Below are positions 51,628-64,000 of a stretch of DNA of 64,000 nucleotides, in pieces. The notes beneath the pieces were generated by a model, which was not told the origin of the DNA, did no database searches, and saw only the letters and a program-made list of their open reading frames with translations. Numbering within the stretch: the stretch's first letter is position 1; the number at the start of each line of letters is the position of its first letter. The stretch spans positions 18,246,972-18,310,971 of the forward strand of contig CM028900.1 in NCBI GenBank assembly GCA_016801885.1, written 5' to 3'. The position numbers and the translations under genes are program-made. This DNA comes from Toxotes chatareus (taxonomy: Eukaryota; Chordata; Actinopteri; Toxotidae).

Positions 51628-53686
51628 TCAGTGGTTGAACTTGAAGATGGTGGGAAAGATCTTGTTGTGAAGATACTGGACCTGTTCCTTTTGAGTGCTC
51701 AGCTTCTCAAATTCAAAGTATGGGATCTGCAAGAGAAAAGGAGAACAGATTTTATAGGCAAGTAGAGACAGAAACTATTTGTTTCTCTTTTTTTTTTATA
51801 CAGATAAAGTAGAAGTCGGAATTTTATTTTTGACCAGCTATTCCTTGGATACAATGCTTTGAAGGTAAAAAAGTGAAAAATGTAAAAAAAAAAAAAAAAG
51901 GTAACACTTCAAATGATATAACTGCAAGTTAGACAGACATACCTGAACCACCTCGTAGCCCAAGCTGCGGAGGTGTCTCCTCTTAGTGGCTTCCTTCCCC
52001 AGCAGGTGTTCAGTGTTGCTGCAGAAACGATTTTGACCATCTAAACACAGTGCCATCCTACACATGGACAAAAAAAGAAAAATCAAGTAATCAGTTCAAT
52101 CAAGTTAACTGGTTCACAGTATTCTTTGTTTGATTCATTTGTCAATTTGCATTTGTGTGGATTTGGGTGTGAACTATTGCCTATACTTTCTCACCAGCTA
52201 TAGAAATCTGCTGTGAAGCCTCATGTCTCACTGAGTGTCTCTTACCTCCTGTATGTGTGATCCCACTGAGAAAGAGGCAGAACATATCCCTCCTCATCCA
52301 GGCTTATCTCCACATCTGGACACAAAGAGTGAAACAAAACAACATTGTGAGTACAACCAGTGCAACAAGGTGCAATCAAACACACAGATCTTAGGTTAGC
52401 CATGAGTACCATGAGCCACTTGATTGATTTGTTTGGAATTTTGATGAGATATACGCTTAAAATGTTCCACTGTGTGTCTCAGCAGGCTAAACATGTAATG
52501 TGCTTAGCAAATAAAAGTGATATTGTGGGTTCTGTGGAGACACACATCCTTGTTTCTTACCTACAGTGTATCCACTGGAAGTAAAGATATTGGTAGAATA
52601 AAACTTCCCTCCCAGCAACTTTGTAAGCGGCCCTTTGACGTGTTTGAACAAGAGACTATCCATAGGTGTCTCAAAGGCCTCATCCATAGAGGAGAACTTC
52701 TTCACATGGAAGAAGTAAGGCAGTCTGGGGCCCTGATGAAGAAGGCATTGAGTAGAATCCATTAATGTTGTCACTTATCTGACGCAATCATTTTTCTATA
52801 GGCAAAATGAAAAGTTATTTGCTTGGGATTATTTTACTAAGGAAGGCAATCTTAATGAACAAGCATTATTTAAACTATTCAGACTCTTATTAAGTCATGT
52901 GATGCTCACCCAGTAGTATTTACACTCTAATGAGGTGGAGAGATGGAGCTGTGTCAGTTGTCCCAGTGCATTCTTGTCCAATGGCTCCTCCTGTGCTGTG
53001 GGACAGCCAAAGACGGCTTACTCAGACAGTAAATCAATAAGACACACTACATACACTGCTAGACATCCAAGTGTTGTAAATAAGTTTTTTTCTTTGACAA
53101 ACAACACAACAACCATGCACTAATAAATAAATTGTACTCCACTAAACATACTGATACATGTTTTTTTAAAATACTATGATATACTATACTATACTATACA
53201 ACACTATCCTTTGTGCACAGTGTAAATATGAAGTGAACAAACAGATTACATAACAGTGAGTGTGTTTCTAAACCTGCTCGTTCTGGCAACAAGCAGAAAA
53301 GGACACAACTGACTCTGATACAATTCAGCTTATCTAAGTGTGTATCCGTTCTGAATGCTCAGACAGCAAACACGAGAACACCTGATGAATGCACATTGTG
53401 ACAAACACTCTCTCTCCCTGTCTTCTCTCCCTCTCTCTCCCTCTACAAGCCTTCTACTTACCTTGTAGCCTGTGTAGGAAGTATGGACTGAAGACTTTGG
53501 ACATGTAGTTGAGCGGAAAACGTTCCAGGTGGATGCAGGCGTGCAGCACCTCGATCAGGGAGCGAGGCTGGAACTGGGAAAACCTTGTTGATAAAATGCT
53601 CTCAAGCTTCTTAAACATCTGACTGGAGCACTGAGGGGTAAGATGGAGAATAATTACACACTACACACTATTGATTTTACATATTT

Positions 53687-53725
<39 letters not shown>

Positions 53726-55749
53726 CATGCTGTTTTTTAGTAGTTATTTCAAACTGTGGCATTGGAACTTTTACTTATTGAATGAATATGAATTTTTGGG
53801 TAAGCTGTAATAGAAACAGTGAACAAATTAAGAGGTCACTGAACGATCTTTTGGACATGTTAACTTAATGACAGCATAATGATGAAAACTACCCTTTAAT
53901 CTTTTCTAAAATTTAATGATTATCCAACCATTTTGTGTGTTAACTTTTTGACTTTCCACACACAAACCTTAGAATAATCATATAAACTGTATGTACTGTT
54001 ATATACTAAATTATACGTGCAAAATTCATAGGAACCCATTTTTGTTCAAGAACCATGTTAATCTTAAGGCAGATGCATGATTACAAGTTAGTTTACAGAC
54101 TCATTCCTTTTCATTGTCTTTTGATGTGAAGTGTGTACCTGTGGCAGGTAGTTGAGTCTCCCCATGGCAACAATCTGTTTGGCTATCTGAAGGGTGGTGT
54201 GCCTCTCAGCGTGGCACACAAAGTTCTCCGCCACAACCTCGAAGATCGGCTCAGAGCGGCACCTCATTTGCAGACAGTACTCCATGACAGTACTGATCAG
54301 TTCTGGATCACACATTCCCACCCTCTCTGACACACACACACACACACACAGCACAGAACTTCATGATTCATTTTTCTCATTATTACATTTTTTTTTTTTT
54401 TTTTTTTGCCACACACATTTGTGACTGAAACAGACAAGGCTTGAAGAATGAAACCTAAATCACACCTGGCAGGTGTTTCTCCATAGCAGCCAAGAGCTCT
54501 TCATGATGCTGTCCCAGGACCATCAGGGCAGAGAGAACCTTTATTATTTCATTGTCGGTGAAAACTTTAAAGACCCGTGATGCCCTGTGACTCAGCCTCA
54601 GCACCAGGGAAATGGCCTGTGAAACAGAATATCAGTAACAGTGTTATGTCTCTTTATAACACTCTTTATTAACATACATGAATAGATCCAATATATCTGT
54701 TAGATAAACTAATTACAGTGGTATTTAGAGAGTAGAAAAACAGTTTATAGTGCCCCCAGAAGGGCCTAAATAACAGAACATCAAGTTATTAAAGGGGCAT
54801 TTCAACGTGTAAGCACAGGCTGATTTCACAGTAAAAAGACATACTGAGAAGTGGTGGCTCTTCCTACCTGTCTCTGCTGTAACTTCACCAGGGCCTGCAG
54901 AATATCGCTGACTTGACTGGCCTTCAGTCTGTGGACCAGCCTCTGTGTGTGTCTGTGCAAAGTGGATAGCGTGAGTGTCTGCTGCTGGCTGGCAGGATTG
55001 TAACACCGAGCCAGCAGGGAGTAGACTCTGACGGCCTCACTGGGAGACACAACATCCTCTTCTATAGCAAAACTTATGGAGTCCAGGACCTCTGTCACCA
55101 TCGCTGACTGGCGGCCTTCCAGGACATGTGCCACCTCACCCAGGTGGCAGAGCTGTGCCACCTCTATGTCCCTGTTGGAGAGGAGCTCCAGGCACTCCTT
55201 CATCAGTTTGAGGACCAGAGGGTTGTGGGCTTCCAAGCCAAATTCAACACATGCTCCAAGTAAAGTAGCTAGTCCCTCTGCCCTGTCATTGCTGGGGAGG
55301 TCTGCCAGCCTGGAGCACAGCTCAGGGATCACATCCCCTTCAAACAGAGATTGGATATTGACTAATGTGGCCACATGGCCCTGTGTTTTGATGTATGGGG
55401 TGTATGGAGAGAGGCGTGGAGCTGATCCCGATGCTGTTTTAGCTGGCATGCGTCTTACACTCCGGTACACAGTCAGTTCATCGTCTCTTTTCTCTGGTAG
55501 GGACACCGGGGTGAGGACAGGGGCTGGACTCACCTGCTGGGCCGCTGCTGTGTTTATGCGCATGCTGTGGAAAGAACGCGAACCCGTTACGCACGGTTGT
55601 TGCACAATTACAGCTGTGCCGGCAGAATCCATATGAGTGCATCTTCCCACCGCAGTGCAACGAATTAGACCACGACTGAACGGGAAACACGCTGAGGTGT
55701 GCTGACACGCAGCTCTGACAGACGAAGAGATACAGGCGATGGACTTCAT
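51628..55749 (-). CDS. fastkd3: FAST kinase domain-containing protein 3, mitochondrial
   Basis: Mitochondrial RNA-binding protein of the FASTK family; FASTKD3 is linked to mitochondrial mRNA levels and respiration. Nine coding exons on the minus strand: 55749-54868, 54616-54466, 54326-54139, 53630-53462, 52995-52910, 52732-52561, 52315-52246, 52057-51943, 51726-51628. All join in frame to 643 residues (human 662). The N-terminus MKSIACISSSVRAACQH is Arg/Ser-rich without acids, as in a mitochondrial presequence. An upstream in-frame ATG at 55836 would add 29 residues with several acids, so I prefer 55749. FAST_1 and FAST_2 regions fall in the middle (VMEYC, then VAENFVCHAERH, and GRLNYLP). The C-terminal RAP domain is about residues 570-632, from ALCLDGQNRFCSN to the stop, and includes LGYEVVQIPYFEFEKL. 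These match human FASTKD3 better than FASTKD1 or FASTKD2, from memory. Tail to tail with cfap65. Confidence 0.93.
53683..53725 (+). repeat. (TA)n(TG)n microsatellite in fastkd3 intron
   Basis: TA units to about 53705 followed by about ten TG units. Confidence 0.95.
54330..54350 (+). repeat. (CA)n microsatellite abutting a fastkd3 acceptor
   Basis: On the minus strand this is a TG run ending directly in the acceptor CAG of the exon that starts at 54326, with a poly-A run (54388-54408 as T on plus) further upstream. The normal polypyrimidine tract is thus replaced by (TG)n. Confidence 0.9.
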
Positions 55750-56115
55750 TGTTGTCTCAGTGATGTAACAGCCCCTCTCTGTCTCAGACGAAGACAAGAA
55801 GAAGTCTCTGTCAGTACTTAAACTTTTACACACCATGGGATTAACTCTGTAAAGTCAACCCACAAGCTAAAGACAAAATATAAGAAACTTAAGGACATCA
55901 CAAACACATTGCAGATAAACAGGAAAACTGGCTGCCGTCAACTTTACATGAAAACAACGGAACCATACTTAGATTATTTTACACTTGACCATGAACGAAA
56001 ACCTGAATTAAATCTCCGCGTGAAGCTGTTTAAGCCTGTCCATAGATAGCCTGTCGACTTACCTGCAGTGAGACAACAGGATCATGTATGGAGACCGCAA
56101 CATGTTACAGAACTC
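55750..56115 (-). other. fastkd3: fastkd3 leader with a 5' UTR intron
   Basis: On the minus strand a consensus donor CTGCAG/GTAAGT lies at 56063/56062. An acceptor GACTTTACAG ends at 55847, so the coding exon begins at 55846 with an untranslated stretch. The first exon would run from about 56110 to 56063. The extra in-frame ATG at 55836 lies in this second exon. Confidence 0.6.
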
Positions 56116-57758
56116 GCCTTCAGCGTTTGGTAATAGGTTGTGTAAGATCCCATGTGTTTTCATGTGCTGCCGCCCTGCGGTCACAGCGCTTACTGCAGGC
56201 TGGCTGTGTTATTATATACTCACTTGCTTTCTGATTGGCCAAGACGTGCTACTCCGGATACATGTCGGTGTCTGATGGAGGAGAACCGCAGGGAGGGCTG
56301 TTCAGTCCAGATGTGGCCCCTTGCGATCTTGTCATGGGGGTATCATCTTTACTAAGCAGCAGTAAATCAGTAATGTCAAAGTTTTTAAAATGTGAAGTAA
56401 TGCCATGTATTAAGAAAAGTATAAGTATATAAATCTGTACAATGTTTTAATCTTTTGGATTAAAAAAACAAAACAAAAACGTGTTTTTAATGAAGTTAAA
56501 AGATCTATACTTTATATTCTATTTAATGTTGCTTTTTATAAATGTCAAAAAAAAAAAAAAAAAGCCTTTTACCCAACTGTCTTGAATGTACTTCTCTCTG
56601 CGACAGAGCCTACACAATATATTTAATTACTGCTATAAGAGGAATCAGAACTAAATATATGCAGTCTGGAACAACATTGGAACCAGTCTTTAAAATCAGT
56701 TAGTGTTTATGTTTATTGTACTTGGTAATACCACAGCTTTTAGATGTTGGTAGTACATCAGTAAATAGGCCAATTGCAGTTTTGTTGTTTCAGATAAGCT
56801 ATTTTGGCAAGCTGTTCATTCTTCCTTATTCCATCCAGCTAATAGTTGTTCTTATTAATAGCTAACAACTGATCTTGAAAGAGTTAGTAAATGGTTAATT
56901 AACAGATGATAAAACATTTAGTTACAACTTAAAAAAAAATTATAAAGGTAGACTTATTAGAATGTGGCACCATGATCATTTATGCTTAAATGAAGCTATG
57001 CTTCATTTATAGTTCTTCAAAACACAATTAAGCAAATGCAAAATCCACAGGGCCAGGCATGTACCAGGTTTTGTAAAATTAAAACACTTAAAACAAAACA
57101 ACAACAAAGCTGCACAGCTGATTGCAGCTAAACTGTGAGACGTCTGACAAAAGTCTGCTAATTCTATTGAGATAAAGGACTATATGTTTGTTTAATGTAC
57201 AGTCACTTGGCTTCATGTTATTTAAAGTGTGAATTACAATTACAAATTCACGGCATTACAACATTTGGCGATATAACATCAGTGCTGAGCGTTGAACAGT
57301 TCCCACAAGATGGTGCTACATACAAAGAAACTGACCTGCCTCACAGTCACAGCAGAGCTCAGTTTCATCCACACTGAACAAACCAGACAGACTCTGAGCG
57401 GTGATGTTAAAACAGCTTTAATCTCGTGTATCTCATACAGATAAAAGAGTTTCCCCCATTGGTCACACAAACAACAGAAAATCATAACTTTTTTATTCAG
57501 TGATAAAGCAGCTTTTTCTCTTAAATTAATAACATTTTAGCAGTTTGTATTTTTTTCTTATATAAAGTCTATTTTATTCAAGTGCATAACTTTTTACCAA
57601 ATGAAGCCCATGTTGTTCTCTACAAGCACAAACAGGTTCTTGAAATGTAGTGTGCTGAGAATTTTTTTTTGATGATCATATATTCTGATATTAGAGTTTA
57701 AGAGGGTCAATGCCAGGAATGTGCTTCTTTCAAAAAATCTCTGCATCTGTTCTGAGAG

Positions 57759-57761
<3 letters not shown>

Positions 57762-57790
<29 letters not shown>

Positions 57791-57808
57791 CTGTGTCTGT
57801 GTGTGTGC
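57762..57808 (+). repeat. (GT)n microsatellite
   Basis: GT run with a few CTGTGT interruptions. Confidence 0.95.
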
Positions 57809-57883
57809 ATGTGTGAGGCTGGTGAGACACAGAGTGAATGAAGGTTGATCCAAAAGTCATCTCCCTCTATCTCTGAAACCATC

Positions 57884-57886
<3 letters not shown>

Positions 57887-57931
<45 letters not shown>

Positions 57932-57950
57932 TGTGTGTGACTGTGTGTGT
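57887..57950 (+). repeat. (GT)n microsatellite
   Basis: Over 20 uninterrupted GT units then an imperfect continuation. It lies only 80 bases from the (GT)n at 57762. Confidence 0.95.
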
Positions 57951-60889
57951 TGCCCATCTGGCTGGTCCCCTCTATCTATTTTGCAAACAAGCGGCAACAC
58001 CACAAGCCCTCTGGACACGAGCTGGACAGAGAAGAAAGAGTAAAAATACCCAGGGCTTTCAAATGGTGAGCAAGGCAGATAAGATCTGTTATAATAAAGT
58101 TACTGTTCTGCCGGTAATGCTGATGAATCACACTGAGTAGTCACTCTGACTAAATGGAAATATTTGCATTTTACCTCAGCCAAAAATATGTGTTTACAAG
58201 CAACGCAAATTCAAACTGTACCTTTCTGAAATTAAATCAACCCATTTCATCATCAGAAATCCTAATCATAAAATAATTCACCTCAATACACTTTTGAATT
58301 TGCATTAAAGATCGAACATAAAGACATAAAACTTTTTTGTGTGCTAGTCAGAGAAACTGGCAAAAGTGTTGGAAACTGTGTCAGTGTTATTGACACAGTG
58401 GAAACACTTGCCAGCACACACATCGATCTATGTACCCACAAACACACAGTGTGTGGGAATAACATCACACCACACTTTGGCCAAATCTAATCAAATAATC
58501 AGAAGTTCAGCGGTGATGTTATCATTAGTCACAAATGGATGTGACGCATTTGGAGAACATGTCTACTCTGTCCCTGTCCAGCCAAAATCATTGCCGCTAT
58601 TGGATTAAGAATAACACAGTCCAAATGGTTAAGTTTGTTGGGAAATTAGAACAGTCTGGTAGTTCATCACACATAAACACACGTGTTTGAAACTTGACAG
58701 GGGATGTTCAATTGGTTAACTAACCTCATGCCACTGCTTAAGGACCACATTGTGCTTCGGTTCACATTTTAAAAAGATCAAAACATCCTTACAATCAGCA
58801 GAGCACATTGCAGGGCAATGTTTTCACACGGTCTCGATGATCTCTGCAGTTCTGCTTTTGTTTTAAAAGGCTTATTAGCTGCTGAAGTGTTGGACGATGG
58901 ATGAATGTCTTGTAGGTATTTTCCTCCACATAAAATATTTGCAGAGCTAATATTCTGAAGCTTTTGAATCCTGCATTGTTTACATCCATGTCCGGCTCCT
59001 TTACTGGTGGATGTCTGCACTTACTTGTGCACCACATGTGGAATAGTGTAAATCTGTTGGCAGTTTGTATTGTGTCCCACATGTAATAATAAAAAAAAAA
59101 AAAAACAGAATAGGATCCCACCCCTGAAAACATTCATCTATAGAGCTGCTAGTGGTCAAAAACTCTACAGGGTACCTCCAATGTGCAAAGTGTGAAATAA
59201 TTTTAGCTGTCAAATTATGACAGAGGAGTAAAAAGTGAAATATTTGCCCCAGATATGTACTGGTGTAAAATTATACAGTAATATACAATAAAATAAAGTA
59301 AATGGAAGGCTATCAACTGCTGCAGTTCACTATGATTCAGTCAAAGCTATCAAATGCAAAGAAAGCTCAAGCACTTTTATGTAACTGGAATTTATCTTGT
59401 AAATTTATCTTGTGAACTGAGAATGTTAAAGTGTTCCCAGTCTTATGTTTTGAATTTATCTTTTTCTTGTTTCTGCCTAGCAGTGAAACAGTCCTCTAAA
59501 AAGAAGGATAGAAAAGAGTCACAAAAATCCATTTACAAAAGCCGTCACAGAAAAACTTGCCAAACTTGAGGACTCTGCACAGACGCTGCACACTAAAATG
59601 TTTTCTCCTCTGCTCTCCGCCTGTGTACAAATATGACACTGCAGGAGGGGATTCTTGAACAATTCAAATTCCTCTGGCGATTCAAATGATGTAAGTTTGA
59701 TCTTCCTGAGAAAAGAGTTGTACCTGGTTCACTGGAACCTTCAAGTTTAACTCCTTCTCAGAATAACCATTTATTCTCCCAGATAACTGGTCATCTGGTT
59801 GGCTCTGAGTGTCTGCGAAGTGTCATGGTCCAAATAATATGTGTCCAATTATGACAGGGTCACTGAACCGAAACTGGGCCGACCCTGCGAGAGAGGGAAA
59901 GCAGGATGTATCTGCTGAATCACACCAAATTATGTAGCTTTTGTTGACAGATTGCAGCCACTCTCAGTGAGAGGCAGTTGCCTGGAACAGGGTTTACTTT
60001 CATTACTTGCTGTAACAAGACCATAATTTTGCATAACTTCGGTTCCTTCCTCTCTGAAAACAGACTTTCTGCTTGTGGACATGTAAAATCATGTGGCAGC
60101 GAGAGGTATCAATATTTCATACTACAACCTCTCTCACACTTTAAGTGTATGTGTGTGTGTGTGCCAGTTATGAAGGAATTTCATGAACATGCCTTTCTCC
60201 TGGGGATTCCAGGGATGACTGTGGTTTGTTTTAAAAAGGTTAGGGCCATCATGTGTTTCTGATTTAGATCTAATTCAAGTTGTCATATAAAATATTAGCT
60301 CCAATGGGATTTCTAATCATTTCTGATCATAATCGCCTGGGAATGTGTTTTGTGGACTTTGCAGTGTGGGCGAGGCATTTTTCTATGGAAACAAAAGGGC
60401 GCACGTGTGGCACACAGAAAGAAAAGAAAAGAGAAGAGAAAGAGAATCACATCCAGAGATAGGTGGTGCATTCTGGCAGACAGTAGGAATCCATTTCACG
60501 CCCAGATGAAAGCAGTGTGAGAAGGGGAATGTGTGTGCAACGTGTGTATGATAGGTGTGGCGGGACAGGGGTTAGGCCTGTTAGCTTTTCCTGGGTGGAG
60601 GAGGGAGGGAGAGAACACTTCATAACCCGGACCAATGCTCTTTCGCTTCAATCAATGACAGACCCAAGGGGAAACCGCAAGTTATTGCAACTGATTGCTT
60701 ATTTTGTTTTTTTTTTTTCTGTACAGATAATCCTTCTCATATGAGATTTCCCAATATAGTATGGCACAGTATACAGTATAAAAATATAATATCCACTGTG
60801 ACACAGTTACTTGTATGACATGAAAGTGGATTAGACATGGAGATACTGAGATATTTCTAAGTATAAATGAAAACTTTGTCCCACTGATG

Positions 60890-61130
60890 GCATTAGAGGA
60901 AAGGTTAGGGGATCACCAACGTTATTAGGATTCATCTGCTGGGCACCATGAATGTCTTTGCCAAATGTCATACCAATGCATCCAACAGTGGCCAAGATAT
61001 CTCATGTAAAGCCAAGCATGCCAGCCTCATAGTGGCACTAGTGGGGCTCCCCAAAGTCAGTAGGATTCATCCTCTGGGGACCATGAACCGACTGACAGAC
61101 TTTTGACCAACCAACTTGGCCTTCCATAAA
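60890..61130 (-). repeat. Dispersed teleost repeat copy with an internal 135-bp tandem duplication
   Basis: Reverse-complement relative of the copy at 28212-28470. The block starting GGGGATCACCAACGTTATTA at 60908 is repeated as GGGGCTCCCCAAAGTCAGTA at 61043. Both continue as GGATTCATC, TGGG and ACCATGAA. No coding potential. Confidence 0.65.
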
Positions 61131-61639
61131 GCAATGCCACCAAGATGGCTGTAAATGGCTGCCACTGCCCTTTCTTCTTAAATGTAATATTCAGTGCATT
61201 TGTGAAACAAAATGTTAACCATTTCATGACATTTTGGCTTTACAACAAACAGACCTATAGTGTACTTAAACAGCATGTACACTTGACTGGCCAGGTGTGT
61301 GTGATCGTGTGATATTGAACATGCCCATGTACAAATTGCTGGAGTTTAAGGATGTCAAAGGAAACATGAGGATTATATTAAACTACTATAAGTTTAATGT
61401 AATGACTGAAAAATGCACTGCTGGCAGCTCCCAGTGAAGCTCCTGTATTTATCAGGGCGTTCTCCTTTATAACTCTGAACTAAGTCCCTACAGATGTATT
61501 ATACATGCTGGAAGGACACGTCACATATCTCTACTCTGAGCTATGTGATTAAAACCAAACAGTCGGGGAATACATAACAGAGCGAACTCCAGTTAATCAC
61601 AAAGCTGTTTAAGGTCAACATGGCATAATCATCATCATC

Positions 61640-61760
61640 ATCATGCGTCTGTCCTCTGCTGTAGTGTCTTTGAGCAAGACACTGAATCTCTTGTTCTAAT
61701 CACCGTCTGTTCTGAAGCAAACAGGCAGGGAGGATACAGTTAACCACTTAGAGGGACACA
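61640..61760 (+). repeat. Interspersed repeat fragment
   Basis: Contains GTGTCTTTGAGCAAGACACT followed by GAATCTC, related to the core of the fragment at 10485-10690 and to a common teleost repeat, from memory. Confidence 0.4.
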
Positions 61761-61992
61761 CTGATGCTTTTCGGCCATTTACCTCAAGTCACTTACACTT
61801 TTCTGCCAAAGCATATTGTACATTTTTGGCCTGATTTAGCACTGAGCAGACAGTCACCTGGTTTAAACTCAGTTTAGTATGAAATCTCAAATTAAAACTG
61901 GCATGAAATTGGTCACCGTGCGGAACTTATTCTTAGCTGAGCTTCCATTGTAATTGTGTGGAAATTACAGTGTAGTCACTTTCAAGCAAAGT

Positions 61993-61993
61993 T

Positions 61994-62035
<42 letters not shown>
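61993..62035 (+). repeat. (CA)n(TA)n microsatellite
   Basis: About 13 CA units followed by about nine TA units. Confidence 0.96.
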
Positions 62036-64000
62036 GTACATATATTGTCTTAAAGCTTGTAGTGCTGTTTGCTTTCAGTAGTACAGAGAAATATAAAATA
62101 TCAAAGTGTTAAAACATTGAAGCTAATAGTTATTTTGTAGAGGTCAGTGCAGCTCAGTGACTCTGGCCAAAACCATGGAGGTGAAGTAAGGAGCTGTACA
62201 CAGTATCTGAACAATACATGAAATGTACAATATGAATCTACTGTATGTGGGCTGATGGCCATCTGGTTAGGGGCTGTGCAGTGTCTCCTCCCAGCAGGCA
62301 ACTAAAGCTGTGAGCCAAGACCCCAGGCCCAACACCCTGCCGGACTTTGAAATCAGATCTTTATTGTCCATAAAGCCTCAGCCAAGTATGAAGAATCAGC
62401 CCTCCCTAACAAAACACACTCATCCAGCAGAGAGAGGGACAAGACAAGAGAGAAACTGGGGGAGAGTGAGACACGGATACAGCATAGGGGAAAGAAATCG
62501 GGGGAGAAAGAGCGGCTAAAGTGGCTGACAGATAATGTGGAGATAGAGCAGCCAGTACAAAGCATAGTACAAGTGTCATGTTTATGCTCACAACTATGCT
62601 GCAGTTATTTATAGGTTATTGAGATAACTCAATTTTCATAACTTTCTAATTCTGTTGCCGTTGGTCCCAGTTCACATATCAATGTGGGAACAATGCAGCT
62701 GAACCCCAGGGAGTACAGTTCAGAACATCACAGTGTGTTCTGTTTCAGGCACCGCTTACTAATTCACCTTGTTATTTGTAAACAAAGACAAAGAGAAAGA
62801 AATAGATCAGTATAATTATGTAGGCTAGAAGAAAAGTCAATAAGCACATTTACATGTAGCATATATGGAGCAGGGATTTGATTTTATGTATATTATTACT
62901 TCACATGATGAAAAAGGAAATGTGTTATTGCTGCGGTATAATATTTTCAATGGTTCGTTATTTCTGTAAAGCAACAGAGAACTAAGGGAGCCTGGACACA
63001 CCTGGAGGAAAAGCAGATACTGCATACATCACTTCTGAAGAGCTGTGGAAACTAGAAAACAATGGTGGATTCAGAGAGGCCTGATCACAAGATAACCAGA
63101 CGCTGATTTGCCATGGCGGGCCTGAGCTGATGTCCTAGACAGGTTATGAGAGAAGAGAAAAAAAAAAAAAAGAGTCTGTTCATCTGCAAAGATGAATCAA
63201 TGAGCTCCTGGTGACAACATGTAAAAAAGTACCACATTTGAATTTGGTAAAGATTGTGTGGCTCAGTGTTAGTGGAGCAGAGGTTATACACACAGACTGA
63301 AGCCTGTCTCAGAAAGCTTAACTATGCAGTTAGCTGTACAAATATGTTGAATCAAATGATCATCATCTCATTAATGCAAAAGTAAAGGGCTCTGCTCACT
63401 GATGTGTAGCACTGCTTGCAATGGCCTGAAATATTAAAGGGATCTGTCTAATGGCAAAATGTGTACCAGTTGAGAAATCTCTTGTCATCACATAGGTTGT
63501 CATATTGCGAAAAAACCTACCTGTATCCCCTTCAAACTTGGAACATACCCAAATCAAGTGGTCTATGTATAGGAAGTGGCACATGTTCTACAGTTTAGTA
63601 ATCCATTATTAAGAAATGGATCATTGCTGTTGTTTGAAGGAATGAGGGACCACTTAGTAACTACTCAGTACTAGTTTGAGTACTTATTTGCAAAAGCTTG
63701 ACAAGATGCCAGTCCTTGCTCAGCACTTTGCTCAGACAAACATCAGGTTTGGGGGTCAGGGTGTGAGGATATGAGGTCTAAACTGGGACATAAGATACAT
63801 TTTATATCTCACCATGTATCTGCATTAATTCTGCATGAGGCTTGAATAGCATGAGTTGATTTGAAACTCGTTGAGTGAATTCCAGTATATTCATGCATTT
63901 GTGTGCAGAGCTCTGACATCTGACACTCGATATTTGCCCACAAACAGTTTCATATCTGTAAGCCAGGTTGTCAAGAAATCAAACAAGACAAAAAGACCAA

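Larger units (their letters stand above)
56116..64000. other. Gene-free right end of window
   Basis: No exon, homologous protein or RNA gene recognised on either strand. It holds GT microsatellites (57762-57808, 57887-57950), a CA/TA microsatellite (61993-62035), A-tracts at 56547-56563 and about 59088-59105, a dispersed repeat copy (60890-61130) and a second repeat core (about 61640-61760). No MTRR-like frame is visible next to fastkd3. Confidence 0.6.

Noticed and set aside
55076..55636. 186-codon plus-strand frame opposite fastkd3
   Set aside because: It is antisense to the main fastkd3 coding exon, which has clear family similarity; the opposite frame is a shadow of its GC-rich codons.
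56116..64000. MTRR as divergent partner of fastkd3
   Set aside because: No flavodoxin-like N-terminal frame or spliced equivalent is visible on the plus strand.
1..64000. tRNA, rRNA, CRISPR, bacterial operon or viral genes
   Set aside because: No tRNA B-box with cloverleaf, no rRNA, no spaced direct-repeat array and no viral protein frames were seen; the window is ordinary vertebrate nuclear DNA.

Overview
This 64 kb window is vertebrate nuclear DNA, almost certainly from a teleost fish and probably a spiny-rayed one. The evidence is GT-AG spliced genes with vertebrate protein families, a retained MNX2-type homeobox gene (absent from human), many CA/GT and CT microsatellites, and dispersed repeats of kinds common in teleosts. 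I find no bacterial, viral or plasmid features and no CRISPR array. All exon joins below were read by hand from splice sites, reading frame and remembered vertebrate orthologues; nothing was run as a search.

Layout. (1) 1-20033, plus strand: the 3' three quarters of myo1b, an unconventional class I myosin. There are 24 coding exons in the window; the first motor exons lie to the left. A long 3' UTR probably follows, to about 21.2 or 22.2 kb. (2) 20.0-33.4 kb: a 13 kb gene-free interval with microsatellites, repeat fragments and stretches that look like conserved regulatory DNA. (3) 33431-36160, plus: a three-exon MNX-family homeobox gene, called mnx2, with a CCAAT/TATA-like promoter and a CpG-rich first exon. 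(4) 37724-49985, plus: cfap65 (formerly CCDC108), a motile-cilium and sperm-flagellum protein of 1772 residues in 34 coding exons, with an RFX X-box just upstream. Two hAT-type DNA transposon copies with target-site duplications sit in its introns. (5) 51628-55749, minus: fastkd3, a mitochondrial FASTK-family RNA protein with a C-terminal RAP domain, tail to tail with cfap65. (6) 56.1-64.0 kb: no gene recognised; microsatellites and repeat fragments.

The four genes do not form a functional unit: actin motor, developmental transcription factor, cilium structure and mitochondrial RNA processing. Their interest lies in gene structure, synteny and regulation. The main points are a third tandem copy of the 87-nt IQ-motif exon in myo1b (seven predicted IQ motifs instead of the mammalian six), a near-perfect X-box in front of cfap65, the absence of MTRR beside fastkd3, and a CpG-decayed sequence resembling a Penelope-type hammerhead ribozyme in a myo1b intron. 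I found no convincing undescribed system.
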